From contig OZ025207.1 in assembly GCA_964019055.1 (NCBI GenBank), positions 2,397,001 to 2,461,000 on the forward strand: 64,000 bases of DNA, in the 5' to 3' direction. Numbering within the stretch: the stretch's first letter is position 1; each line of letters opens with the position of its first letter. The position numbers and the translations under genes were made by a program. A model generated the notes under the pieces. The model ran no database searches and was not told the origin of the DNA. It saw only the letters and a list, made by a program, of their open reading frames with translations. Shown here one piece after another: positions 31,770-42,377 of the stretch. Source of the stretch: Anthopleura xanthogrammica. Its lineage: Eukaryota > Cnidaria > Anthozoa > Actiniaria > Actiniidae.

Positions 31770-34700
31770 GTTTAAACTTATGAAAATAAAAATTATTTGA
31801 CAATCCATTTTTAGTTCCGCTCACAGCTCTTTTTAGCCCATGCCCAGCCAAAACTTAATCAGGAATCCCATGATAAAATATTTCAGACTGCAGGCACGGC
31901 TAAATATAGATATTATAAAAATATATAATTTTTTTTTAAATTATCATAGGGTGCGGAGTTGTGTTCTCTTACTTCATACTCTCTTGGCCACATATAATAC
32001 ATGATTGTATATGTGTTGTTTGAGGCAAATAGTAAATTTCCTTGATAACATCATTTGTATTTGTCAAGGTCAGGCAACACTGAGGAGTTAAAACAATAAC
32101 TTTATTATGCATGTGTCAAGGTCTGTGAGAACAAGAATGTATTGAGTTTGTTAAAAATAAATTTAAGTAATCACTGACTTAAACAAGGTGTTCATTTCTC
32201 AACACATTCATTTGGTATAATTTTGTATAGGTACTATAAAGCCATTTAGCAAACAAAACAAAATTAACCAACTTGCATGTTCGATCGAACGTGTCACCCA
32301 AAGTCTTTGAATCAGTACTTCCATAATCCAAAGCATTTTTAACACATAATTGTTTTCTCAATCAAATATGGGCGTAAACAATATCAGAAGGCCTTATTAC
32401 ATACCTTGGAATATGTTTCAGTGAAAAACTTCCTAAAAGGTTACATTCACAGCGTCTTACAATATTCGGTTTTTCGCTTCAAATAACAAGAAACATGAGG
32501 GAAAAACCCACTTCCGCTGGGATTTTATCCCAAATCGGTACCAGGCACCACAAGCCCGCTAAAGTGTGAAAAGGCTTATTAAGTCTTGTTGAACCATATG
32601 CTGAAGCTTACGTACTGTCAAGCCGAAAAATCCCTACCATTCCAAGTCTTTTTAATGCAAAATATGTGGATTTGTCATACCCAGAGTTACTTGAGCCACT
32701 TCACCGGTGGCAAGCCAAAAAATATATTCATGTTGAGAATATGTTGAAAATACATCCCTGCCATTGAAACTGCGCGAATTACGACTTGCAGGCAAAAGCT
32801 GTTGTGGAAATGGCTGGGAAAAATATTGAATTATTGCTGGGTTAGCTAAGATGACTAGAAATTGTACAAGAGCAAGGCAACACATAAGGATCTTGTTTTC
32901 ATCAGGTTTAAAGTCTAAGGCTTCTTCAGGGAGTGGTGGAGGCAAAAAAGTAATTGTTGAACAAAGTATATACCACAGACTATAAAAGTTCTCCATGATT
33001 ATAGGTATAGTGGATAACCAAAGATTTCCAGATCTTTTTATGCGTACCAACTAATTATCATTACAAGTACATAGTTAATAATTTACTGTTTAGTGTTAAT
33101 GAGAATGAACAATGCTGATAATTAGTATTTGTTTGTTTTTATCCAATGTTTGTAAAACTTAACTTTGAAAATGTTGAATAGACTCACGTGTGTAATAAGA
33201 AAAGGGTTACATAACCTTTTTCATACAATGGCTTTTATTCTTTGCTGCTGATTGCAGCCAATATAAATATAGCTTCAAATCAGAAACTAAAGTCATAAAT
33301 CAGTGCCTTGGCCAAAGATGCACTTTCGCTATGTCGAATATTTGGAGGCCGTTTGATGTGCCAAGCACTTCAAAGAAAACAAAAAGACCTAAGTTTTGAA
33401 TTTAAGTTAACAATTCTTAAATTTGTCTTAGCTTGTTCCGACTTTTCTTCCCTTGTTTAGTCTGTGTGTTTGAAAATCGATTATTCAAAACCGCAGAGAG
33501 AATAAAAAGTGTGTAGCCCGGCCAGGGAATAAAATCCCAGATATAATTTATAAAACTAAATGCAGATATGTTTTTGACTCTCAGTTAGAAAAACGCAAGG
33601 CAAAGCCGAAACTTCTGTAACATCTGAAGCTTATATCAACGAACTGATATAAGTTTGCGTAGCGTAAAAATGCACTCTTGTTTTTTGACTAAAACAGTGC
33701 TGCCTTTATCATTCAAATTAGTTGCTCTTTCAAATTTTGCGTAGCATAAAAATAGCGTAAAATGTTTGGCATTATGAGAAATCTCTATTAAAACTTTGGG
33801 AAAAAACCTTTTACATACTTTCTACACATAAACCACCATTAAACAGCATGAAACTTATCACATGCTTGTTCAATGCCATGATATTCACGTTCAAATATCT
33901 CCCAAAACTCAAAGTTAAATCACAAAACTGAATGGACTGTCTGTTTACATGTATGATACAAACCTTTAGTTCAAAAGTGATTATCAATACTCTATTTTGA
34001 AACAGTAAACTAAGATATCACATGTCTTTCCTGTTTCTCTAAATGCTTCGAATTTCATGTTCATGACAGCTTCATTCACTATCATTATTATTTTATGTTC
34101 AACTGTTATTATTTTATATAATTATAGTCATGTTCTATTTTTTTGGATATTCATTTTGTAAATTTATATCTCTTTTAGTTGACTTCTTAAGGGGGGACTT
34201 ACCTATTTACCAGCCACAATTGCTAAGGAAAGGATTTAAAAATGCCTAAGAGGTTTTTCTAATGTTTTAAGATCATGATGAAACCAATCTGTGAAATGGA
34301 CCATTTTTTGATATGCGTGATGACGTCATCACTCTTGCGTCATTAATGACATCATATTTCATAAAAAGTTAAAAAACAAGCGTGCAATAGGTCCGTTTGA
34401 CCCAAAAATAAGCGAAATTATAGCTGACATGGATCGGATGAAATAAAGAAGAATTGAGAGTTAGAGTTAGACAATTTACATTGGTTGAAAAATCAAACAA
34501 TTTCAGTGTTAGCCTGTTGGCATGTGTTGAGACTGTGGAACGGCTCGGGATGTATCGTGAACTTTGAATAGAAAAGTGGATCATATTCAAAGATGAATTG
34601 GGCATTTTACTGGAATTCTATAAAAGAAAAGGTTAGATCTTCTAAACATGTATTGTCATTTCATATTACAAGGCTTAAAACGTGTATATAAAGATGTTCG

Positions 34701-35310
34701 TATATAATGAATGGGTTCCGACTATAAATAACATTGACCTCCTAAGGTCAAGATTTTAGACATTTTGAGCAGTTTTTGAAGGGCTCTAAAAATGTACTCT
34801 TTTATTTGCCCAAAGAATTATTTGAAGAAATAAAGAGAATATCTATCTAAAACTCATTGACCAAATTTTTGGACAGTTTGAAGGTTTCTCACATAGTGAA
34901 AATATTTTTTTTTCTGTAGCAGTCTCTTGGCAAATCGAAAAGTATATATTCTCTAAAAACATTTTTACATATTACAAAATCGAATAAAGTAATGTTTGAA
35001 TATCTATATGCAATATTTTAGGCATTAGAAGTCTGTAGGATTGCTCGTGTTGGTTAACAGGAGCTTCAAACTTGAGTTAAATTTTGGCGTGTCAAATTTT
35101 AGGGAATATTTTCAAAAAATTATTTCTCGAAAACTATACAATATTGTTTGAAAAAAACTAGACCATTCTCTTTGTTTCATTATTGTCTATGTAACTTCAA
35201 AATATGAAAAGATTCGAATTTTTGAACCTTGCCGCGATATGTCTGATATTCTCTGACATCCACTCTTAACTTCTCAACGATATTTTATTGTTTATATGTG
35301 GTTAATTATT
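31770..35310. other. Long AT-rich stretch with little content
   Basis: A possible 49-bp exon at 32792-32840 (AKAVVEMAGKNIELLL) between cag and gttag could belong to the DUF3987-like gene, but it is weak. Nothing else is supported. Confidence 0.3.
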
Positions 35311-35320
35311 ACACTTTTAG

Positions 35321-35853
35321 GAGATGCTACGTTACATGTGATGAAATAGGGACCCAAAAGTCCCTCAGAAACGCTATCAATAGGACGTTTTCGTCCAAAG
35401 GTGGCGTATTTTGGAAGGGTGTCAAAGATGAGCAACTCAACGAATATTGGTTAAAGGCGTTGGAGGAGTACCTTAGTCTACCATTAGAGCAGCAAAACAG
35501 AAAGAAAGCTACACTCACTTTAGGCAAGCAAAACGGTTCCAATACCTACGTACTTGGAAAAGATATCCAGGTAATTATTCTATTATGATTGTGGTACAAA
35601 CAACAAGATAAACCACTTTGTACGCAGTCTGCTAACAATAAGATCTTTTTGTTAGCTAAATCATACTAACTCTTTTATATTTATTCATTTATCTATCAGT
35701 TTACCAGCAGAGGTTTTCTAATCACTGAGGAAGACCATAGATATGTTTGGATGGTACCGTACCTCATTGGCCTGCCCTCCACCTCAGCCGAAAACACCAT
35801 AATTCGAGAGTATGCCAAAATGGAAGAGATACCAATCGAAATACCCTTGCAGG
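35321..35853 (+). CDS. Two adjoining exons of an unidentified gene
   Basis: Exon 35321-35570 (acceptor cttttag, donor gtaatt) and exon 35700-35853 (acceptor atcag, donor gtatga) join in phase 0. The protein piece contains SLRNAINRTFSSKGGVFWKG, then a helix with EEYLSLPLEQQNRKKATLTL, and GFLITEEDHRYVWMVPYLIG followed by PSTSAENTIIREYAKMEEIP. No domain recognised. Clean splice borders and charged, balanced composition favour a real gene. Neighbouring exons were not found. Confidence 0.5.
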
Positions 35854-36232
35854 GTATGAATTTTTTCCACACTATACGGTTCAATACTTTTGACGTTGCC
35901 CCTAACAACATGTACTTTTCAACGACAAAACTTCGTCACAAAACTTCGGTGACAGACACAAATGCCAAAGGATGGCCTGGAAAAGGGATTAGTAACATTT
36001 TTGTTGGTTTTTACTGTTAGACTTAATTCTTTTGGGCTACCTTCCAATCTGTAAATTATTGTGTATACTCTTGTGTATAGTAATCAGACATTTATTATCT
36101 TCTTTTTAATTGCAGATGCCCTTAAAGTAAAATATGGCGATAACAAATTTAAAAAAACCACCAACAAATAGTAGATGCTTGCAACCAAAAGATGCGGGAC
36201 ATGGCCCGAAATCCGGCACAATCAACAGTTGT

Positions 36233-36235
<3 letters not shown>

Positions 36236-36319
<84 letters not shown>
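36236..36319. repeat. (CT)n microsatellite, about 42 units
   Basis: Uninterrupted ct dinucleotides. It generates open Leu/Ser and Arg/Glu frames on both strands that are not genes. Confidence 0.98.
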
Positions 36320-36322
<3 letters not shown>

Positions 36323-36405
36323 TTTCTGCGCATGTCTGTATATCCGAACGGACGTGTTTTCAAGAGCTCTCCTTAAACTAAAATTTAGCTTAGCTATTTT
36401 CATCA

Positions 36406-37147
36406 ATGGAAAATCTTAAAACATTTCTGGATCTCTCAAACGATCAACTAAGATGGAAAGGTACTTTTGAAGACCTTAAAAAGCTCGTTAAAATTGTTCT
36501 CGAAGTTCCCGAAGAAGAAGTCGGGGAGGTGAACGAAGACAAACTTCACAAGGCCTTCACATTCAACATTCAAGATGCGTCCTACGATATTACAGTACTA
36601 CTGGTAATATCAAAGTACATGGAACAAATTTTAATAAACTCAGAGGTCTTCTTGGCTTCATTTGTGAAGATGCCGCGAACCAAAGTAAGTCGAATGCTCC
36701 ATCTTGGAACGTCCTGCTAGAAAATTGAATGACCAAACCAACCAAACCTCTACGGAAGATAATTCAATCATAAATCGGCTTGCCCAGAAACTGGACAGCC
36801 TAACCTGTGAAGTTACCGAAATTAAAAAGCAGGTCAGTGAAACGAAAAATCTACAAGAGATAAATGAAGGTTTAAAGCAACAAATTATTATGCAAAGTGA
36901 AACCATGAAGAACTTACTTAATGAAATAGAAGGCCTCATTAAAACAATAAGCATATTAAGTAATAGAGCTTTCACACCAGCCTTCACACCAGCCTTCACG
37001 CCAGCCTTTACAATGAACCATTTTCAAGAGCATTACCCAGAGCCAGATGTAATCCAACTATCCGACAATGAAGTGGAACCAACTTCAAACAACAAAACCA
37101 ACAATGCAGAGAAGAAGAAGAAAAATAAACAAAAAAAAGAAGAGTAA
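36406..37147 (+). CDS. Coiled-coil ORF of a repeated cnidarian family
   Basis: The first frame (36406 on) starts MENLKTFLDLSNDQLRWKGT and continues with a charged helical domain; the second frame (to 37147) has a coiled coil with heptads (KLDSLTCEVTEIKKQVSETK), three tandem AFTP units at about 36969-37005, and a lysine-rich end. A consensus gtaagt lies at 36687, so the change of frame may reflect an intron or a small indel. The W-K-G-x-F-E-D-L-K motif is one I associate with N-termini of repeated cnidarian proteins, often near LINE-type genes. Function unknown. Confidence 0.45.
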
Positions 37148-37552
37148 GGGGCAGTGTGCAGAAACAGTGCAGAAAGCCTTACGCACCTATCAAAGTTAGC
37201 CTGGGGGGAGGGGGGTGCGGACAAAGGGTGGGGATTTGAAATGTCAACTAAATGCCAAAATTTCTAATAAAATTCCCAGAAAATTACTATTGGTTTAGTA
37301 TTGTTATTGACTATTGTGCTAAAATTTAATATAACGGTATTTGTTATAATTTCAGGTGCCCATAAAATCCACTTTCTCACGAGTAGAAAAATAAGTAAAC
37401 GAGAGCGTTCAGGGGCCCTTGGTAGACATCAAAAGATGCAGCGGAAAACCTAAGAAAACAAAATGTGAGTACTAGCTGATATTGCAGTGAGAATTACTTT
37501 GTTTAATAAGGAACTTTGACTAAAAGTGTTTCTTTTTGTTTTTTTGTTTTTA

Positions 37553-37797
37553 TCTCCTAAAATCCAGATCCAAGGCAGAGGACGTATCAACCTCACTTAC
37601 ACCAGGGGACAAGGAAAAAATCAAGTCCATTATGAAACTAGAGTACATGTCATCAGAGGAGTCCATGTCAGAGGCTGATGACCAGGATGATGAAGATAAC
37701 ACAGCGGGCAGTGGCTCTGATAATGAAGGGGACCCTCCTAAGCAGAGGAAAGTTTTAATAAAACACCCTCTGCCATGGAGAAGTCCCCTAGCAAACT
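37553..37797 (+). repeat. Interspersed repeat copy 2, left half
   Basis: Same sequence as 6837-7082 with a handful of substitutions. Encodes the acidic YMSSEESMSEADDQDDEDN block and PLPWRSPLAN, then stops at the retrotransposon boundary in gcaaact. Confidence 0.9.
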
Positions 37798-37871
37798 ATT
37801 CTAAATGCAATCATGCGTAACATTAGTATAAATGTATGAGATCTGAATAACTCGTGGTCAGTTGGTTAAGC
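37795..37871 (+). repeat. Split direct repeat A1
   Basis: actattctaaatgca start, ending gtcagttggttaagc. Partner of 43917-43990. The end ggtcagttggttaagc resembles a tRNA D-arm/A box, which may be coincidence. Confidence 0.93.
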
Positions 37872-37900
37872 TCAGCCGTCGGTGAAGTTCTAGAGAATCT

Positions 37901-39499
37901 ATGGCAGACCAAATACCTAACGATGATGTACAAGTGGTCGCCCTTCCAGCAGAAGTGGCTCCGCCGCCACAGGAGCAAGAAATTCAAGCAGAAGTGCAAG
38001 CAGAAGTGCAAGCAGAGGCTAACAACAACGAGGTAAATTTTATTTATTTCTATTCGCGGTGTCTCTGTTTCGGTCGGGGCCGAAATCACTTACTCGTTCT
38101 TTCTCTGTTCAATTAGGCTCGAGTTTTAGGGCACTTCAGTTTATCGTTCGTTTATAGTTAATTTTATTAGTTCTTTACCAGTTTTTATAGCTTTCGGTTT
38201 AGCCCTAGTCAGCATTTTTTTTGTGACTTTTCAGTACGTTGCTTTTAAGCGCTATTCTGTATACTTGCACGGCATTTCATTTATTTATATCGGTGGAGGC
38301 AGAGAAAGCAGTATATTTAGGACCGTTGTACAAAGCGTTTTTCATCGCTATCCCCTTTTTGTCCTGCAATTTATTATGGGCGACGGTTGAGGCCGAGATA
38401 GCTATGCTTATAGCTCTCGCCTACGGTTTTCTAATCTTCGGTCGAGGCCGAGGCACCTCCCATTTCCATGGATTTAGTTTTGGGTGCTTATAATTGTGCT
38501 ATTGCGTTTGGGATATGTGCATGTTTATAACAGTTTATACTTCTAGGTTGAGGCCGGGATAACGTTGAAGTTTACAGTCTTTATTACGGTTTGTAGCGTT
38601 GAATTATATTCGTTGTTCTAAGCGTTTGTCTTTACTATCCCATTGCAGTTCTACCGTTATTCTATTATTGATCTTGGGGGAGGCCGAGATAACGTTGAAT
38701 TGTTTGTTATTTTCATTTGCCAAATTTAGCTCGTCCTTACGCAATTTTATTAGCATTTTCAGTCTTTATTTCTTTCTTTTGTGTTTTTTGTTTGCAAAAT
38801 TGGTATATTTCAACAATCCTCCGTCACGTAATGCAAACAATTACCGTCGTTTTGCACATCCCAAGGGTATTTATTATGCAAATATACGGTCTCATTTGGT
38901 TTTCTTTGTTTCCTATTTTTCCTAGCGTTTACATTTGTTTTCTTTACGTACGGATTTAGCCAGGTTTATTTTTAAGTCGTTTAATTTTCTTAGAATTTTA
39001 TTTTGCTGTTGTTTCGCGTAATTTTACTTTACTTTATTTATAAATATATATATATTTTTTTTGTTTTTTGTTTTTTGTTTTTGTTAAAATTGAAAATTTT
39101 AATTTATTGATTTTATTTTCCCCGTTTTTATTATCTTATGATTTATTTTATTTATTTACTCACTTATCCCCCTCTCGACTTCTATAGATTGCTACCCAGC
39201 TTAAAGCCCTACAAGATGAGCTCACAGCTCTAAAGGCAAATCAAAAAACCGTAGGGGGGGTTGCTGCCGCCCTTCAATCGGTCAGACAGTTGGCCGCTGC
39301 GCCTGCAAGACTGAGGGACCCCCTGATGTTGGCCGCCGCCCTGCAAACACTCGCTGACGAGGCGCGGGTGGCTAACGACACAAAGGCGGCGGAATACGAG
39401 GCCATTCTTCGCCAAGCCAGGCCGTTCATGTATATTTCCAGCGTCATTGCCCAAATGGCAACAATGGCAATACCATGTAGTGTAAAAATATTACATTAA
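37901..39499 (+). CDS. Gag-like ORF of the 37.8-kb retrotransposon, one intron
   Basis: Exon 1 (37901-38032) encodes MADQIPNDDVQVVALPAEVA and a glutamate/glutamine-rich repeat (EVQAEVQAE), ending at gtaaat. Exon 2 (39188-39499) follows a pyrimidine-rich acceptor tctatag, joins in phase 0, and encodes a leucine-heptad helix (ATQLKALQDELTALKANQK) and an alanine-rich domain. The intron is 1,155 bp. No zinc knuckle is visible. Position before RT and coiled-coil character suggest a Gag-type particle protein. The end may be spliced onward to RT rather than stopping at 39499. Confidence 0.6.
38033..39187 (+). other. Intron within the retrotransposon with a spaced GC-rich motif
   Basis: Bounded by gt and ag. 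Contains about six copies of a ggttgaggccgagataacg-like motif (38071, 38291, 38383, 38439, 38546, 38676) in T-rich sequence, then AT-rich low complexity. Function unknown. Confidence 0.6.
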
Positions 39500-40128
39500 A
39501 TACATGAACAAATTAAAAAGATTGCATGCTGTGTGTGTCTATTTCTCCTTCAGTACTTTTTAAATTAAAAAAAATAATAATAATAAAAATAAATAAATAA
39601 AAAAATATACATATAAAAAATAAATAAATAAATAAATAAATATAAGACTGGAAGTTTTTAATTTTCTCCCTGTATACTTTTCATAGGTATACTGTAAGGG
39701 TTTTGTCGTGGAACACATATCGCATGGGTTCTATAATGCCTATTTATCTCGCTGCTTTATAGTTTCATAAGTTCATCAGCTTCATAGCTTTATAAGTTTA
39801 TCAACAAAGGCAGTTTCATGTACAGTAGAACTGCGCTTTAGGCTGTTTCTTCATCACCTAAAAATCGTTTTTACGTTTAAGTTATTTACATAGCCCTATT
39901 TCTCCACATACTAGAATGTTTTTGCTTTCAGTTTTTTGTCTTGTTTTTGTTTTTCGCTAGCCAATCATGTTGCTGTACCTAGGTGCGGGCGTCTAATGCC
40001 TCTTATGCCCTTAGGGGTTGCCTAGGGCCAGCAATACGGTGGGCTTTCTTTTGCTTTGTTATTTCGTTTTCTTTAGTAGCATTTTCGTTCCTTATGTCGT
40101 GATAGTATATTTCTCCCTTCCATCTCAG
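39500..40128. other. AT-rich spacer/second intron of the retrotransposon
   Basis: Low-complexity aataaataaat near 39560-39645; ends in a polypyrimidine tract and catctcag acceptor at 40128. Confidence 0.5.
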
Positions 40129-42294
40129 GTCTTGCCTAGAGTCAAACGCTTTAAGGCACAGGACTCTCGGCTCAGTGAGAGCTGGTGCAATTGGAAGGGT
40201 CTTCCCACCGTGTTTGCTGGCCCTAGGCCTCCTCCAACAATGGTTTCCAAAGGGCAGTTCCTTGCTAGCCCCAAAGAAGTGATCTTTAGGGACCCAAATG
40301 CATTTTGCCCAGGTGGACTTCACAACCATCTTTCCTCTTGGGAGCAAATCGTTCCTGGTAATGATGCGAGAAACGTCCTGTCTTTTATCAGAGACGGGGT
40401 GGACGTTTGGTCGTTTATTGTACCATTTAAGGGAACCTTCGCAGGACAGCCCTACGATTCAGCGTATCCTCCCGCACGTGAGTTCCCAAATAGTCAGTCG
40501 TGTCTGGAGTTCCAGGACTTCATTGAAACCACTATTCAAGACAGGGTACGCAACGGATCCCTTATATTTCTCGGTCACGCAGGGCAAGTGCAGCCACCGC
40601 ATTTAGTGATGCCTATAACGGTTGAGCCTAGCAAGCCGCGTATGTGCCATGACGAGAGGTTTCTAAACTTATGGATCCGCGATCTTCCATTTTCACTTGA
40701 TTATATTTCTGACCTTCCTCGCTATGTCGGCCAAGGACACTTTCAAACCGTCTGTGACGACAAAAGTGGATACGACCATCTGTTGTTGACCTTGGACGGT
40801 AGAACCTTGTTTGGGTTGCGCTGGAACAATTCTTACTACGTTTACGCCTCATTACCGTTCGGCTGGAAAGCCAGCGCTTATGTGTATCATTCTACTGGTC
40901 TGGTCGCCACGAGTTACATTCGCTCGTTAAATGTCCCATGCAGTCAGTATATCGATGATCGCCACATTGGTCAACTAGTAACCCCTCAAGGCTGCAGTTG
41001 GTCCAACTTCCAGAAAGCAGAGGCGGCGGCGTATATTACAGCGTCCGTGCTTACGTCATTAGGGTATACGTTAGCCCTCTCGAAGTCATGTTTGGAGCCA
41101 AAGCAATGTATCCGTTTCCTGGGCTATCTGTGTGACTCTCAACGTATGGCGTTTGTTCTGCCCGATGACAAAAAGGAGAAGTTTCGTGTGTTAAGAGAAG
41201 CCATTCTAGCTGCAAAGGAGATGGACCTTCAGTTACTGCAACGTTTCGCCGGGAAGACCACGTCATTTGCTATTGCAGTTCCGGCTGCTCGCCTGTTCAC
41301 GCGCGTAGTGTATCGCGCCATTGGAGCCAACACGAGGAAATCTCACAAGTCTATTAAGATCTCTAGGGATCTTTTCGAGGAGATCGCTTATTGGAGATTC
41401 CTTGAAAACTGGAAAGGCCATTTACCTTGGTTTGAGGAAAGGCACCGAGTCATCAAGATCTACACTGACGCTTCCAACTCTGGCTGGGGTGGGATGCTGT
41501 TCTCCTCTAAGGGGGAGCCTAGCAAGCTGCGTGACTATTGGACCTCAGAAGAGATGTCCAAGCCCATTGTAATTAAAGAGGCTCTCGCACTTCAGAACAG
41601 CCTATCTGCCATAGCCGAGTCTATACGGAACTGCCGTTTGGACGTTCATACCGATAGCCTCCCTCTGGTGCAGTCATGGAAGAAGCAGGGAGGTAAAAGC
41701 ACTGAGCTTACAGCGGTGATTAAATCGGTCTATAGAATTTCACTGCAAGGTAATTGCTCTTTAACTTTGCACCACGTTCCATCCAAAGAAAATCTGGCAG
41801 ACCCCCCTTCTAGGGTGCTGGTGGCGGCAGACTGCATGCTGGCCAAACAGCCATGGGGCCAGTTGGAGAATCGGTGGGGGCCTCACTCGATCGATTTGAT
41901 GTCTTTAGATGTTAACGCGCAGTGCGACCGGCACGGCGTACCGCTCCGCCATTTTACTCCATGGCCTACGCCCCACTCCTCTGGGATCAACGTTTTTTCC
42001 CAGATTATCCTCCCAACGGAGAACGCCTACGTCTTTCCCCCTCTAGTACTGGTTGGACCAATCCTGCGTTTCATGCTCTCATCCAACTGCAGTTTTACCG
42101 CTGTTGTTCCAGACGTATTCCCGAGGCGTTTCTGGTGGCCTTTACTATGCGGTCGTTCGTCCGACTCAATTCAGTTAGGAGTCAAGGGCCAAGATGGTAT
42201 ACTCCTATACCCTTCACGTCAGGGAACATTCGTGCCAAAGGCTTTGCTTTGGGATTTATGGGCTTTCAGGATGTCAGCTAACAATTCTTCATAA
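40129..42294 (+). CDS. Reverse transcriptase/RNase H of the 37.8-kb retrotransposon
   Basis: The open frame begins at 40018, but the coding part likely starts after the acceptor at 40128 (VLPRVKRFKAQDSR). RT motifs: RMCHDERFLNLWI, FQTVCDDKSGYDHLLL, ASLPFGWKASAYVYHS and QYIDDRHIGQ, a YIDD form of the YxDD catalytic box; FLGYLCD follows. RNase H: IKIYTDASNSGWGG, then KEALALQNSL and VHTDSLPLV. The C-terminal WGPHSIDLMSLDVNA to YVFPPLVLVGPILRF matches the post-RNase H domain of DIRS pol, with FPPL in place of the usual N/DPPF/W. No stop or frameshift seen over about 720 codons. Confidence 0.88.
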   Translation, partial: VLPRVKRFKAQDSRLSESWCNWKGLPTVFAGPRPPPTMVSKGQFLASPKEVIFRDPNAFCPGGLHNHLSSWEQIVPGNDARNVLSFIRDGVDVWSFIVPFKGTFAGQPYDSAYPPAREFPNSQSCLEFQDFIETTIQDRVRNGSLIFLGHAGQVQPPHLVMPITVEPSKPRMCHDERFLNLWIRDLPFSLDYISDLPRYVGQGHFQTVCDDKSGYDHLLLTLDGRTLFGLRWNNSYYVYASLPFGWKASAYVYHSTGLVATSYIRSLNVPCSQYIDDRHIGQLVTPQGCSWSNFQKAEAAAYITASVLTSLGYTLALSKSCLEPKQCIRFLGYLCDSQRMAFVLPDDKKEKFRVLREAILAAKEMDLQLLQRFAGKTTSFAIAVPAARLFTRVVYRAIGANTRKSHKSIKISRDLFEEIAYWRFLENWKGHLPWFEERHRVIKIYTDASNSGWGGMLFSSKGEPSKLRDYWTSEEMSKPIVIKEALALQNSLSAIAESIRNCRLDVHTDSLPLVQSWKKQGGKSTELTAVIKSVYRISLQGNCSLTLHHVPSKENLADPPSRVLVAADCMLAKQPWGQLENRWGPHSIDLMSLDVNAQCDRHGVPLRHFTPWPTPHSSGINVFSQIILPTENAYVFPPLVLVGPILRFMLSSNCSFTAVVPDVFPRRFWWPLLCGRSSDSIQLGVKGQDGILLYPSRQGTFVPKALLWDLWAFRMSANNSS

Positions 42295-42377
42295 TAAACA
42301 CGTGATAAAATAAAATTTGCTTTATTTATTAGTGTTGTTTATTTTATTTTATTTTTCTGCTATAGTGTGTTCCGCGT

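Noticed and set aside
32652..33050. 132-codon minus-strand ORF with hydrophobic segments
   Set aside because: No family features, no splice context, and it runs against nearby exons; treated as chance.
36106..36419. Several open frames of Leu/Ser or Arg/Glu repeats on both strands
   Set aside because: They are translations of the (CT)n microsatellite.
37840..37872. A-box/D-arm-like ggtcagttggttaagc in repeat A considered as a tRNA gene
   Set aside because: No B box or cloverleaf follows at the right distance; not called as a tRNA.
38239..38959. Hydrophobic plus-strand ORFs that look like membrane proteins
   Set aside because: They lie in the T-rich intron of the retrotransposon; hydrophobicity reflects T-rich codons.
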